A stretch of 64,000 nt of DNA from the NCBI GenBank assembly GCA_017536105.1, contig JAFXRZ010000006.1, positions 363,857 to 427,856 of the forward strand. The letters are read 5' to 3'. Below the pieces are notes generated by a model. The model did not search any database, was not told the DNA's origin, and saw only the letters and a list, made by a program, of their open reading frames with translations. This document shows, piece after piece, positions 9,126-18,211 of the stretch (position 1 is the stretch's first letter; every line of letters begins with the position of its first letter). The translations under genes were made by a program, and so were the position numbers. The stretch comes from Ruminococcus sp. Lineage in GTDB: Bacteria; Bacillota_A; Clostridia; Oscillospirales; Ruminococcaceae.

Positions 9126-9506
9126 TTATGCCTTTGCGGACCACAGGCCGTGGAGATTGCAGTATGCGTAAACGGTATCGAGGACTTCACCCTCGGCAAG
9201 CGTGAACTCGGCTTTGGGAGCTTCGCCCGGCTTGAGATATCTTATCTGTCTGCCCTTGTCGGTGGTTATGAGTATCCACTCAATGTAATGGGCATCAAGC
9301 ATGGGATGCTCTACCTCTCCGACCGTTACGGAAACTTTTGTGCCGTCAACGGTGAATACGGGGATGTGCTTTTCAGTAGCGGCTTCGGTGGTGCCGGGGA
9401 CGAGCTCTGTCATAGCTTCTCCGCAGCATCTGAGAGCGCAGAAATTCTCGTTGAGATACATAACGCTGCCTCCGCACGCCTTACAAACAAAAAACTTAGG
9501 TGTCAT
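9126..9506 (-). CDS. Superoxide reductase (desulfoferrodoxin)
   Basis: A 126-residue two-domain desulfoferrodoxin. The N-terminal desulforedoxin-like domain has CKAC and a CC pair for an Fe(Cys)4 centre. The C-terminal catalytic domain has the Fe(His)4Cys ligands: EKHIPVF, EHPM and HYIEW, and the CNLHGLW end. It reduces superoxide to hydrogen peroxide without making oxygen, a common defence in strict anaerobes. The ATG at 9506 has an AGAGGGG site; a longer in-frame start at 9614 lies upstream of the promoter and is rejected. It is monocistronic, with its own promoter and terminator. Confidence 0.95.
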   Translation of the reverse strand: MTPKFFVCKACGGSVMYLNENFCALRCCGEAMTELVPGTTEAATEKHIPVFTVDGTKVSVTVGEVEHPMLDAHYIEWILITTDKGRQIRYLKPGEAPKAEFTLAEGEVLDTVYAYCNLHGLWSAKA

Positions 9507-9558
9507 TCCGATACCCCTCTTTCTTAACAAATTTTTTCGCAGGCTCTGCGATGAATAT

Positions 9559-9587
9559 ATTATACCATACAGGTCGGTATTTGTCAA
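9559..9587 (-). promoter_or_regulatory. Promoter of the superoxide reductase gene
   Basis: TTGACA, 17 bp, then TATAAT with an extended TGg on the minus strand. The predicted leader is about 45 nt. No clear Fur/PerR box was recognised. Confidence 0.8.
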
Positions 9588-9642
9588 CCGATACAGAGGG
9601 GGGAAAGTCTGCAATATTATAAAAGAATAGAATTTAATCTTA

Positions 9643-9671
9643 TTGCATTCCGGGTGTTTCTGTGCTACAAT
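9643..9671 (+). promoter_or_regulatory. Promoter of the CotH lipoprotein gene
   Basis: TTGCAT, 17 bp, then TACAAT with an extended TGc. It lies 45 bp upstream of the ATG at 9716. Confidence 0.75.
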
Positions 9672-9715
9672 TATATGGATAATAAATATAATTTTCGGAG
9701 GTGCGGAAACTTATC

Positions 9716-11722
9716 ATGAAAAACAGAAAATATAGGGGGCTGACGGCTCTTCTGGCGGCGATGGTTATGCTGTCGGGTTGTTCGGGGTCTGACTCAAGCT
9801 CGTCGGACAGCAGCAAGAAGGAAGCCGATGCTTCTCAGGCGGAGACCGCTGACAGCGAGACTGATGAAAGCGCTGAGGAAAGCAAACCTGATGAAAAGGA
9901 AGACAAGGGCTCGGCTGAGAGGCCGAACTATGATCTGAACGAGAACGAAGGGGTCGTCGGGTTCTCGGCTGAGGGCGGTATCTACAAGGAGGCTTTCTCG
10001 CTGGAGCTCAGCGGAGAGGGCGATATCTACTACACCCTTGACGGAAGTGACCCCAGGACAAGCGGCACACGCATAAAGTACGAGAGCGCTGTGGAGATCA
10101 AGAGCAGAGCCGGAGACAAGAACGTTGTTTCGGCGGTGCCCACCACTGATATCTCGGCGAACTACAACGAGATAGACTACGGCGAAGGCGGCTACGTCTG
10201 CAAGATGAAGAACCCCTCGGACGATGCTGTTGACAAGTGTACGGTAGTCCGTGCCTGTGCGGAAAGCAGCGACGGCAGCGTCACCAAGGCTTTCACGAAC
10301 ACTTACTACATCGGTACGGCAGAGGAGCATATCCCGGGGATCGCAGCAAGCTGCGAGGCTGCCGGAAAGCCTTTGGCGGTGGTGAGCATCAGTGCGAACT
10401 ACGACGACTTTTTCAATGATGACTACGGCATATATGTCAAGGGAACGAAGTTCAAGGAAAGCTTTCAGGAATATCTGGACAACGGCGGAAATCTTGACTC
10501 GGAGGCTGCAAGGAAAGAGATCGACGCGAACTACAAGCAGAAGGGCAAAGCCTGGGAACGTCCCTGCCACATCGAGCTTTTCGAGATGACGGCCGAGGGT
10601 GCCGAGACTGTACTTTCTCAGGACTGCGGAGTGAGAGTTCAGGGCAACTATTCCCGTTCCGACCTGATAAAGGGGCTGAGGCTCTTTGCAAGGAAGGACT
10701 ACGGCGACAACAAATTCCGCTGCGAGATATTCGACGGGCTGAAAAACACCGAGGGCGAGACGATAGACTCTTTCAAGAGCTTGGTACTCAGAGCAGGAGG
10801 CAACTGCGCTTTCTCGGCGAAGTTCAACGACACCTACTGGCAGATAGCTTCGCAGGAGCTGGACTGCTCCACGAAGGCTTCCCGTCCCTGCGTTGTATAT
10901 CTCAACGGAGAATACTGGGGACTTTACCTCCTCGAAGAAGATTACAGCGACAACTATTTTGAGGATCACTACGGTGTGAACCATGAGGACGTTGTTGTTT
11001 ATAAGGGCGATGCAGAGGCTCTGGCTCTGGGCTACAAGCTGGACGAAGGAAAGATACCCGAGGGCGAGAACGAGAAGTATTATTTCAGCGATCTGCTGTC
11101 CTTCTTCAAATCTCATTCGGACATCGCTGACGACGCAAGCTACGAGGAATTCTCCAAGATAGTTGACGTTGAGAGCGTGAGGGACTATTTCCTCTCGGAG
11201 GTATGGATAAACAACAAGTGGGACTGGCCGGGCAAGAACTGGTCCATGTGGAGGACCGTAAACGTTGACGAGAGCAATCCCTACGCCGACGCACGCTGGA
11301 GGTTCATGCTCTACGACATGGAGTTCGGCGGAGTTTCGGGCTCTTCCGACAGCCGGACAAACACGGTGAAGGAAGACAACTACAAGGCAAAGGGGCTTTT
11401 GGACTTTGACACCAACAACCCGGCTGTGCTTTGCTTTGCTTATCTTATGACAAACGAAGGCTTCCGCAAGGACTACTGCGAGAAGCTGAACGCAATGTCA
11501 GGCGGCATCTACAGCAAGGATAAGCTGGAAGCCCTGCTTGACGACCTGACGGCACAGTACTCGCCTCTTTACGAGCAGTTCTTTGAGAGATACCCCGGCA
11601 CAGGCAGCAAGGACGAAGCTGTTAACGGAGGGTATTCCTCGGCTAAGTGCATAAGGGACTTTATCTCGAAGAGAGAGAAATACATTGAAAAGATCACGGA
11701 CTGGATAGAGAAACAGTTCTGA
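9716..11722 (+). CDS. CotH-family lipoprotein with chitobiase-like N-terminal domain
   Basis: A 668-residue lipoprotein. The lipobox is LSGC near residue 21, followed by a long Ser/Asp/Glu linker. A beta-sandwich module of the chitobiase/HexA C-terminal type follows (GDIYYTLDGSDPR). Then comes a CotH domain of about 400 residues with RVQGNYSR, VLRAGGN, the paired VYLNGEYWGLYLLEED, and a late MLYDMEFGG. CotH is an atypical protein kinase in Bacillus spore coats; ruminococci have many extracytoplasmic relatives, some in cellulosomal proteins. Kinase activity here is unproven. The ATG at 9716 is preferred over an in-frame GTG at 9701, which overlaps the ribosome site. The YbaK gene follows 14 bp later. 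Confidence 0.85.
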   Translation: MKNRKYRGLTALLAAMVMLSGCSGSDSSSSDSSKKEADASQAETADSETDESAEESKPDEKEDKGSAERPNYDLNENEGVVGFSAEGGIYKEAFSLELSGEGDIYYTLDGSDPRTSGTRIKYESAVEIKSRAGDKNVVSAVPTTDISANYNEIDYGEGGYVCKMKNPSDDAVDKCTVVRACAESSDGSVTKAFTNTYYIGTAEEHIPGIAASCEAAGKPLAVVSISANYDDFFNDDYGIYVKGTKFKESFQEYLDNGGNLDSEAARKEIDANYKQKGKAWERPCHIELFEMTAEGAETVLSQDCGVRVQGNYSRSDLIKGLRLFARKDYGDNKFRCEIFDGLKNTEGETIDSFKSLVLRAGGNCAFSAKFNDTYWQIASQELDCSTKASRPCVVYLNGEYWGLYLLEEDYSDNYFEDHYGVNHEDVVVYKGDAEALALGYKLDEGKIPEGENEKYYFSDLLSFFKSHSDIADDASYEEFSKIVDVESVRDYFLSEVWINNKWDWPGKNWSMWRTVNVDESNPYADARWRFMLYDMEFGGVSGSSDSRTNTVKEDNYKAKGLLDFDTNNPAVLCFAYLMTNEGFRKDYCEKLNAMSGGIYSKDKLEALLDDLTAQYSPLYEQFFERYPGTGSKDEAVNGGYSSAKCIRDFISKREKYIEKITDWIEKQF

Positions 11723-11736
11723 GCGGAGTGACTTAA

Positions 11737-12219
11737 ATGAAAGCCAAGGACAAGACCAACGCCCTGAGGCTGCTTGAGCAGAAGAAGATAGATTTCAAGA
11801 GCTACACCCATGGCCTGCCTGCCGAAAGGAGCGGAGCAGAGATAGCCGAAGCTCTGGGACAGGATGCAAGGAGAGTTTTCAAGACCCTTGTGACGGTGTC
11901 GGACAGGAGCAAGAGGTATTATGTTTTCATGATACCCGTGTGCGGTGAGCTCGATCTTAAAAAAGCAGCTAAAGCCGCAGGAGAAAAATCTATCGAGATG
12001 ATACACGCAAAGGAGCTCCTGCCGCTGACGGGTTATGTTCACGGAGGCTGCTCGCCCATAGGGATGAAGAAATACTTTCCCACTTTCATCGACAGCTCGG
12101 CAGAGAGTTTCGAGACTATCTTTTTCAGCGGAGGAAAAGTAGGCTTGCAGCTGGAGATGCCACTTTCGGCTTTGCAGAGCGTTGTTGCCGTGACCGCAGC
12201 GGATATTACTAAAGGGTGA
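11737..12219 (+). CDS. ybaK: Cys-tRNA(Pro)/Cys-tRNA(Cys) deacylase, YbaK/EbsC type
   Basis: A 160-residue protein of the YbaK/EbsC editing family. The family core is visible: RSGAEIAEALGQD, RVFKTLV with the conserved catalytic Lys, ELDLKKAAKA, and YVHGGCSPIGMKK. It hydrolyses mischarged Cys-tRNA(Pro) after release from prolyl-tRNA synthetase. It is probably co-transcribed with the upstream CotH gene and followed 5 bp later by a possible 31-residue peptide. Confidence 0.92.
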   Translation: MKAKDKTNALRLLEQKKIDFKSYTHGLPAERSGAEIAEALGQDARRVFKTLVTVSDRSKRYYVFMIPVCGELDLKKAAKAAGEKSIEMIHAKELLPLTGYVHGGCSPIGMKKYFPTFIDSSAESFETIFFSGGKVGLQLEMPLSALQSVVAVTAADITKG

Positions 12220-12224
12220 TATTG

Positions 12225-12320
12225 ATGTGGGTGATGATCGCGGTACTGGCAGGGTTGTTTCTTAGCATATTTGAAGCTGCGGATATGCAGGGCGGCAAAA
12301 AGAAAAGAAACAGACGCTGA
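12225..12320 (+). CDS. Possible 31-residue membrane peptide
   Basis: A short open frame with one hydrophobic helix (residues 2-16) and a very basic C-terminal tail (KKKRNRR). An AAGGGTGA ribosome site lies about 7 nt upstream, overlapping the ybaK stop region. It fits between ybaK and the DUF4317 gene on the same strand. No family was recognised. Confidence 0.4.
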   Translation: MWVMIAVLAGLFLSIFEAADMQGGKKKRNRR

Positions 12321-12369
12321 CGGAAATAGGCACGAATGATAAAGCAAAAAATAAAACAGAGGTAGAAAA

Positions 12370-13503
12370 ATGAACAAGAAAGAGATCAACGAGATCAAGA
12401 AGAATTTCAAAGAAGACAGCGGGCTTTTCACGGTGCAGAATGTGGTGCAGGCTTTTATTGACGCGGAGAAGAATGTGAAGTACAAGTCTGTGAAGAGCTT
12501 TATGACTTTGCCGCCGGAGGAAGCCGAGCTTATAATGCAAATACTCAAAAAGACCCTTTCGGGACAGATCGGCAAGAATCTGAGGGAGTATCCATTCCCG
12601 AAGGACGCTTATCTTGAAGGCGGTATGCAGCCCTATTTCTACGATCTGCTGAGATCGAAGCTGAACGACGAGGAGCTCATCGACGATTTCATCGCAAAGA
12701 TATGCGAGAGGTCGGCTTATGTTTCGACTTTTGCGATCTTTGCGGCATACTGTGTTTACTCCATTCCGAAGAAGAACAAGATGGACGAATTCGACGACGG
12801 TGCCGAGGCTGACACGGACTACAGCTTTATCGTGACTGCCCTGTGCCCTGTGGAGCTGAGGTTCGACGGGCTGGTGTTCTCGGACGAGAACAATGCGATC
12901 GAGAAAAAGCTGACGGCTGACAGGATAATCGAGATGCCCTCGGACGGGTTCATCTTCCCTGTTTTCTCGGACAGGACGCCGGACATAAACAGCGTGCTTT
13001 ATTATTCCAAGAGCGCAAAGAAGCCCAACACGGCCATTGTCAACGAGCTGCTGGGCTGCGAATTCGTTATGAGCTTCGACCACGAGAAGGCGGTGTTCCG
13101 CACTATCCTCGGGAACGTTGCAGGAGACGAGCTGAGCTACGATGTTATAACTTCCGTAAACGACAGGCTGACGGAGCTTGCGGAGCAGAAGAGCATCGAG
13201 ACGGAGGCTGCGACTGTCGGCAGCGTCGAGCTGGGGAACATCCTCTGGGAGACAGGGCTCAGCCAGCAGAAGCTGGAGCATCTGCCGAAGATATTTGAAA
13301 GCGCTATGGGAGACAAGCCTCTGACGGTATCGAACCTTATCGACAAGAAGACGGTGGTCTCAATGCCGAGCGTGACGGTGAACATCACCAAGGACGGACA
13401 GGACAAGGTGCAGATCCGTGAAGTTGACGGTGTACGCAGCCTTGTTATAGCCATTGACGACCCGGAGGTAACCATCAACGGGATCAGCGCTTCGATGAAA
13501 TAA
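12370..13503 (+). CDS. DUF4317 family protein
   Basis: A 377-residue soluble protein starting MNKKEINEIKKNFKEDSG, which I recognise as the start of the DUF4317 family common in Clostridia. It is acidic, with no signal peptide or membrane segment. A regular hydrophobic pattern around VSMPSVTVNITKDG suggests a beta-rich C-terminus. Function is unknown in the family. It probably shares a transcript with the preceding genes and ends at a strong terminator. Confidence 0.8.
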   Translation: MNKKEINEIKKNFKEDSGLFTVQNVVQAFIDAEKNVKYKSVKSFMTLPPEEAELIMQILKKTLSGQIGKNLREYPFPKDAYLEGGMQPYFYDLLRSKLNDEELIDDFIAKICERSAYVSTFAIFAAYCVYSIPKKNKMDEFDDGAEADTDYSFIVTALCPVELRFDGLVFSDENNAIEKKLTADRIIEMPSDGFIFPVFSDRTPDINSVLYYSKSAKKPNTAIVNELLGCEFVMSFDHEKAVFRTILGNVAGDELSYDVITSVNDRLTELAEQKSIETEAATVGSVELGNILWETGLSQQKLEHLPKIFESAMGDKPLTVSNLIDKKTVVSMPSVTVNITKDGQDKVQIREVDGVRSLVIAIDDPEVTINGISASMK

Positions 13504-13515
13504 TGATACAGCATA

Positions 13516-13547
13516 AGAGCCGGCACTCACAATGGAGTGCCGGCTCT
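13516..13547. terminator. Strong terminator between convergent genes
   Basis: A 13-bp perfect stem AGAGCCGGCACTC / GAGTGCCGGCTCT with a 6-nt loop. It is followed on the plus strand by GTTTTTT. It ends the DUF4317 transcript and may also stop the convergent beta-helix gene. Confidence 0.9.
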
Positions 13548-13561
13548 GTTTTTTATGTCTT

Positions 13562-16447
13562 TTATTTGACTTTGATAGATTTCACCGAGCTGTAGTTTCC
13601 GTACTTCGAGCCGCCTGTTTCAAAGAAGGCGCGGTATTTTACATACCATGTTTCGCCGCTGACGGGCTTGGAGGAGAAGTTCACGCTGGTGGTGGTGTTC
13701 TTCGACACGGTGTAGGTGGTGACGCCGGTCTTGAAGTTCTTGTCCTTTGAATACTGGATCTGATAGCCGGTGGCTGAGGTGTCCTTTGTCCAGGTCGCTT
13801 TGAAAGCGCCTGAGGTGGTGGTGAGGGTAAGAGTTCCGGGCTTGGGCTTGATGATGAATGTACGCCTGATGAAGCCGCGGTAGCTGCCCTTGCCTTCCAC
13901 AAGGATAGTTGCTATGCCGACTTTTGTATTGTTGGAATAGGTGACTGTGTAGTTTGATGTGCTTATGGTGGAGCTGCCGTTTTTCAGCGTTACCTTGGGC
14001 TTGATAGCCGAGCCGGAGTAGGTGTAGGAGGCATAGGGGATAGAAGCCTTCATGCCTGCTATGCTCTTGAGGTTGTTGCTCTGGGTAACGGAGGAATCGC
14101 GGGAAATGGCTATCTCAGCGCCGGCATCTATCCCATTGTCCTTTAAGCTGGAGCTTGTACACTTGGTGTGGAAGAACACAATGCCCTGCTTGCAGGAGAT
14201 GAAGTTGTTGTTCGTTACCGTGAGCTGGGCTGTCTGACCTCTTATGCCGTAGGCCTTGCAGTTCTTGAAGGTATTGTAGGTGACATTCACCTTTGCGTTG
14301 GTAACATACATTCCGTCCATTCCGCAGGAGGAGATAGTGTTGTTCTTGAAGGTGCTTGTGAGAGAGCCGTTGTCGCAGACTCTGATAGCTGTCTCAAAAG
14401 CGGAGTTCATGGTGTTGTCGTGGAAATTGATCTTGCTGTTCTCCTGGATAAGGGTGGAATAGAGGGTGAAGTCTCTCCTGTAGCGGGAAGATGCGGCAGA
14501 AGATATAGAGCTGAAGGTGTTGTTATAAACTTCTGCTTCGGTGTCTTCGCTTCGGATAAGGGTCAGGCAGTTAGTTGCAGTGTTGTTATAGACCTTCGTG
14601 GTCTTGAAGCTGTTCATATGAACGCAGTTGAACCAGACGTTCTTGAAGGTATTGTCGTGGATGTTGATGTTCGTTGCATACTTGGAATTGGTGTGGTGTG
14701 TTCCGACGCCGCTGGGGACATTGGAGAATGTACAGCCGGAAACTTCAACATTCGTGCAGGGAGTTTTGTCGGAGGAGAAGTCTATATGCAGGGCTTCGAT
14801 AGCTCCGATAGCTGACTTCTTCTCGTCGGCGGTGCTCATGCCGTTATAGAAATCGTACTTTGAGGCAGAGCCCTTATAGCTTGCGAAGTCCTTGAAGGTA
14901 ACGCCGGTAACGGTCAGGCCGCTTACGCCGTCGCAGATGATGAAGTGGTTGCCGTAGCAGTTCTGGAGGGTGGTGTTGGTGACCGTTATGTTCTTGGAAT
15001 TGCGGAACAGCATTATGGAATTGGACTCGCTGGATGTGGTCCTGTTGGAGGCGTTGCCGTCCCATGTACCGCCGGAGATGTAGATATTGCTTGCCACGCT
15101 GTAGCCTGTGCCGGAGCTCTTGTTGTTGAGATCCAGAGGCAGTATCATTATCTGGTCGGTCTTGTTGACTATCTTTGCGTCCTTATCGAGGATGAGCCGG
15201 GTGTTCGGATAGATATAGATAGTCTTGTTGATGTAATAGGTCCCGGCAGGGACATAGACCTCGAGCTTTTCTCCCGAGGCCATCTTCGTTGCCTGATAGA
15301 GAGCTTTGTAGATGCCGTCGCGGTCGTCCTTTGAATCTCCGGGCTTTGCGCCGAAATCGGTGACATTCAGAGGGTTGATCTTGAAGGTGACGGTCTTTGT
15401 GCCTGTCAGGCGGTTTGCGCCTGTGATAGTTACCTTAGCCGTTCCCGTGTTGGTATTTGAGGAATAGGACAGGGTATAGTCTGTGCCCTTCTTGAAGGTA
15501 ACGGAACCGTACTTTACTGAGGGGCTGGGGGTATGGGCTTTGCCGTTATAGAGGACATCCTCGATAGCGCTGACTGTACAGCTTGAAACGCTTCTCGGGG
15601 TGATGTTGAAATCGCGGTAGGTAGAGCCCTTGAAATTGCCCTTGCCCGTCAGGGTCACTCTTGCCGTAAGGGAGCCGACGTTCGTATTATTGGAATAGGA
15701 AACGGTGTAGTCGGTGCCGGAGGTCAGGGTGATGCCGTTGTATTTCAGCGTGGGCACAGGCTTTCTTGCGGTGCCGGTATAGGTGTAGTTGAGAGCAGGG
15801 ATAGTAGCTTTGAGAGTGGAAATGTCCTTCTGGGTTATATTGAACTGTCTCTCGGTCACGCCGGTATAGTTGCCGATACCTGTAATGGTGACAGTTGCTT
15901 TAAGCTCTCCGACGTTGATATTATTTGAATACCTTACGGTATAATCCACACCTTTGACCAGCTTCACGCCGTCAACCTTTACGGTGGGCTCGGGACAGAT
16001 GGCAGAGCCTGTATAGGTGTAGTTGAGATATGGGATAGAGGCTCTGATCTCGGAAATGTCTATGGGGCCGGGATCGGGCTCGGAGCTGTCGGGCTCGGAT
16101 TCTGACTCGCTTTCCGATTCGCTCTCCGATTCGCTTTCAGATTCGCTCTCCGATTCGCTTTCGGATTCGCTTTCTGCCTGGCTGTCGTCCTCGTCCTCGG
16201 ACTCATCTTCTATAGAAGTCTCGTCTATGCTTTCGCTTTCTTCCTCGCTGCTTTCGTCGGGAGAGGTATCGTCGATGCTCTCTGCTTCCGAGGATAAACG
16301 TGAGGACGTGTCATCGGAGCTTCTGGAGGTAATGGGAACGACGGGAAGCTCGTTTCCCGAGGCGAAGGTCATGGACGCCGGGATTATGGTGCAGGCAAGT
16401 GCCGCAGCGGTAGCAGCTGCTATTCTTTTTAAGAGGTCGTATTTCAT
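13562..16447 (-). CDS. Secreted multi-domain beta-helix (pectate-lyase-superfamily) protein
   Basis: A 961-residue protein from the ATG at 16447 (AGGAG 8 nt upstream); a longer start at 16543 has no ribosome site. In order: a signal peptide ending SMTFASG, a Ser/Glu/Asp linker with about ten Ser-Glu pairs, and three ~75-residue Ig-like repeats (YTYTGSA...VDYTVRYSNNINVG). A right-handed beta-helix of the Pectate_lyase_3 type follows (NVTDFGAKPGDSKDDRDGIY at about residue 370, then VYVPAGTYYI and many N-N-T-F turns). The end holds a fourth Ig-like repeat and an Fn3-like module. Beta-helix proteins of this type are often polysaccharide lyases or glycosidases; I could not identify catalytic residues or substrate. 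Confidence 0.85.
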   Translation of the reverse strand: MKYDLLKRIAAATAAALACTIIPASMTFASGNELPVVPITSRSSDDTSSRLSSEAESIDDTSPDESSEEESESIDETSIEDESEDEDDSQAESESESESESESESESESESESESESEPDSSEPDPGPIDISEIRASIPYLNYTYTGSAICPEPTVKVDGVKLVKGVDYTVRYSNNINVGELKATVTITGIGNYTGVTERQFNITQKDISTLKATIPALNYTYTGTARKPVPTLKYNGITLTSGTDYTVSYSNNTNVGSLTARVTLTGKGNFKGSTYRDFNITPRSVSSCTVSAIEDVLYNGKAHTPSPSVKYGSVTFKKGTDYTLSYSSNTNTGTAKVTITGANRLTGTKTVTFKINPLNVTDFGAKPGDSKDDRDGIYKALYQATKMASGEKLEVYVPAGTYYINKTIYIYPNTRLILDKDAKIVNKTDQIMILPLDLNNKSSGTGYSVASNIYISGGTWDGNASNRTTSSESNSIMLFRNSKNITVTNTTLQNCYGNHFIICDGVSGLTVTGVTFKDFASYKGSASKYDFYNGMSTADEKKSAIGAIEALHIDFSSDKTPCTNVEVSGCTFSNVPSGVGTHHTNSKYATNINIHDNTFKNVWFNCVHMNSFKTTKVYNNTATNCLTLIRSEDTEAEVYNNTFSSISSAASSRYRRDFTLYSTLIQENSKINFHDNTMNSAFETAIRVCDNGSLTSTFKNNTISSCGMDGMYVTNAKVNVTYNTFKNCKAYGIRGQTAQLTVTNNNFISCKQGIVFFHTKCTSSSLKDNGIDAGAEIAISRDSSVTQSNNLKSIAGMKASIPYASYTYSGSAIKPKVTLKNGSSTISTSNYTVTYSNNTKVGIATILVEGKGSYRGFIRRTFIIKPKPGTLTLTTTSGAFKATWTKDTSATGYQIQYSKDKNFKTGVTTYTVSKNTTTSVNFSSKPVSGETWYVKYRAFFETGGSKYGNYSSVKSIKVK
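16096..16170 (-). repeat. Ser-Glu coding tandem repeat
   Basis: Repeating GATTCGCTNTC units on the plus strand encode alternating Glu-Ser on the minus strand, in the linker between signal peptide and first Ig-like domain. Third-position differences show it is not a fresh expansion. The length may vary between strains. Confidence 0.75.
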
Positions 16448-16523
16448 GCTGCTTTCTCCTTTGTATAGTTTGTTCTTACGCGATCTTGAAAAGCCCTCAC
16501 CGCTGACGACGGCTCGGGGAATT

Positions 16524-16572
16524 GCGGAAAAAGGCATTCTCACCCTGCGGGGGTGAGATACCGTTTTTCCGC
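16524..16572 (-). terminator. Nested hairpin after the flavoprotein operon
   Basis: Outer arms GCGGAAAAA / TTTTTCCGC enclose an inner stem CTCACCC / GGGTGAG. It lies just downstream of the DUF1667 stop on the minus strand and upstream of the beta-helix gene, so it probably ends the flavoprotein transcript. The T-run falls inside the outer arm, so efficiency is uncertain. Confidence 0.5.
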
Positions 16573-16595
16573 TGGGTTTCTGATCGCCTGACAGT

Positions 16596-16946
16596 TTATT
16601 CTACATTTCTTGTTACGACTACGGGAACACCCGTGCCGCAGACGCTCTCGATAAGCACATCGCCGATGTGTGCCGGGAGCTTAGCCTCTGTGGATTTTAT
16701 CTCCTCGAGGCAGGAGAAGATGAGCTCCTTGGGGACAGCCGATGCAGTTTTGACGGCAACGGGCTTGCCCTGTGCAGAGAGAGCCGTTGTGGTTATGACT
16801 CTCGTGGGAGCACTTATCTCTGACTTGGCATAGTTCTCGCCTATCTTGCAGGTGTTTCCGGAAACGCTGACAGCCTCTCCGTTCTCGACCTCGACTGTGA
16901 GCTCACAGCCCATGGGACAGCCGATGCAGGTAAGTTCTCTTGTCAT
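16596..16946 (-). CDS. DUF1667 redox partner protein
   Basis: A 116-residue protein starting MTRELTCIGCPMGCELTV with CIGCPMGC, a third Cys in NTCKIG and a fourth in ESVCGTG. This is the DUF1667 pattern. The family is encoded beside GlpA-like and FAD/NAD oxidoreductases and is thought to be an electron-carrying or metal-binding subunit, by analogy to the GlpC role. Its ATG overlaps the upstream stop (TGATG), so it is coupled to the oxidoreductase. Confidence 0.9.
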   Translation of the reverse strand: MTRELTCIGCPMGCELTVEVENGEAVSVSGNTCKIGENYAKSEISAPTRVITTTALSAQGKPVAVKTASAVPKELIFSCLEEIKSTEAKLPAHIGDVLIESVCGTGVPVVVTRNVE

Positions 16947-18211
16947 CAGGAAGCGCCTCCTTCCACTGCAACTGTTATCTCATCGCCGGCTTGGGCAAGA
17001 GCTTCGGCTTTGAGTGTGAGCTCCTGCATCTCGCTGGGGACGAGTATCCTTGTTTTACGGCGCAGAAGCTCTTTTTCGCCGGAAGTAACCACAAGGGAAG
17101 CTCCCTTGAAGACTCCCGTAACTCTGAACCTGAGCTTTACGTCTATGGTGGTCTCGTCTATATTTATCCTGCTGGGGACTGTGTAGCGGACACCGTTCGC
17201 GGCAGTTACGTTAATCGTTCTGCCGGCAGGCCTGCTTCCGCCCCGGAGGATGTATTCCGCTGCCGACTGCCCTGCTCTGTCCGCTTCTGCCGAAACGAAG
17301 TCAACGAGGTCGTGGACGTGGAGAACATTTCCGCAGGCAAAGACGCCGGGGATATTCGTTTCAAGGTCGTCATCTACGACAGGACCGCCTGTGAGCCTGC
17401 TGAGCTCTACTCCGGCAGAACGGGAAAGCTCGTTCTCGGGGAGAAGTCCGCAGGAAAGAAGCAGGGTGTCGCACTCGAAATACTGCTCGGTGCCGGGGAT
17501 AGGATTGCGGTTCTCATCCACCTCGGCGACTGTAACGCCTTCGAGCTTCTGCTTGCCCTTGATATCCACCACCGTATGGCTGAGCATAAGGGGGATATCG
17601 TAGTCGTTTAGGCACTGGACGATGTTTCTTTTCAGGCCGCTGGAATAGGGCATGAGCTCCACAACGGCTTTTACCTTAGCGCCTTCAAAGGTCATACGTC
17701 TTGCCATTATAAGGCCGATGTCGCCGGAGCCTAAGATAACTACTTCCTTGCCGGGGACTACGCCCTCAAGGTTAACGAGCTTCTGTGCCGTTCCTGCGGT
17801 GTAAACTCCCTGGGGACGGAAGCCCGGGATATTGAGGGCTCCTCTCGGTCTTTCGCGGCATCCCATAGCAAGGATGATAGCCTTGGCCTTGAGATTCTCG
17901 ACGCCGCGCTCTTTGTTTATAACTGTCACCACGTTGCCCTCGGTTATATCGAGGACCATGGTGTTCACTTCGTAGGGGATCTCAAGCTCTTTGACCTTCT
18001 GTATATACCTTGCGGCATATTCGGGGCCTGTGAGCTCTTCCTTGAAGGTGTGCAGGCCGAAGCCGTTGTGTATGCACTGGTTGAGGATACCGCCCAGCTC
18101 GGTGTCGCGCTCGAGGATAAGGATATCCGAAATGCCGTGCTGCTTTGCCGAAGCCGCAGCCGCAAGTCCTGCCGGACCTCCTCCTATAACTATAAGCTCG
18201 TATTCACGCAT
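16946..18211 (-). CDS. FAD/NAD(P)-dependent oxidoreductase of the glp-type operon
   Basis: A 421-residue flavoprotein. The N-terminal FAD-binding motif is VIGGGPAGLAAA; a second Rossmann motif, VILGSGDIGLIMARR, lies near residue 155; and CGNVLHVHDLVDFVSAEA closes the FAD site near residue 290. The C-terminal ~100 residues are a beta-rich extension typical of this subfamily. The usual redox Cys pair of thioredoxin reductases is absent; a single QCIHNGFGLH segment follows the FAD motif. It overlaps both neighbours by one base and probably passes electrons between the GlpA-like subunit and NAD(P). Confidence 0.88.
   Translation of the reverse strand: MREYELIVIGGGPAGLAAAASAKQHGISDILILERDTELGGILNQCIHNGFGLHTFKEELTGPEYAARYIQKVKELEIPYEVNTMVLDITEGNVVTVINKERGVENLKAKAIILAMGCRERPRGALNIPGFRPQGVYTAGTAQKLVNLEGVVPGKEVVILGSGDIGLIMARRMTFEGAKVKAVVELMPYSSGLKRNIVQCLNDYDIPLMLSHTVVDIKGKQKLEGVTVAEVDENRNPIPGTEQYFECDTLLLSCGLLPENELSRSAGVELSRLTGGPVVDDDLETNIPGVFACGNVLHVHDLVDFVSAEADRAGQSAAEYILRGGSRPAGRTINVTAANGVRYTVPSRINIDETTIDVKLRFRVTGVFKGASLVVTSGEKELLRRKTRILVPSEMQELTLKAEALAQAGDEITVAVEGGAS

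Noticed and set aside
16090..16180. Possible CRISPR-like array
   Set aside because: The repeats are 12 bp without spacers and encode a Ser-Glu linker in frame.
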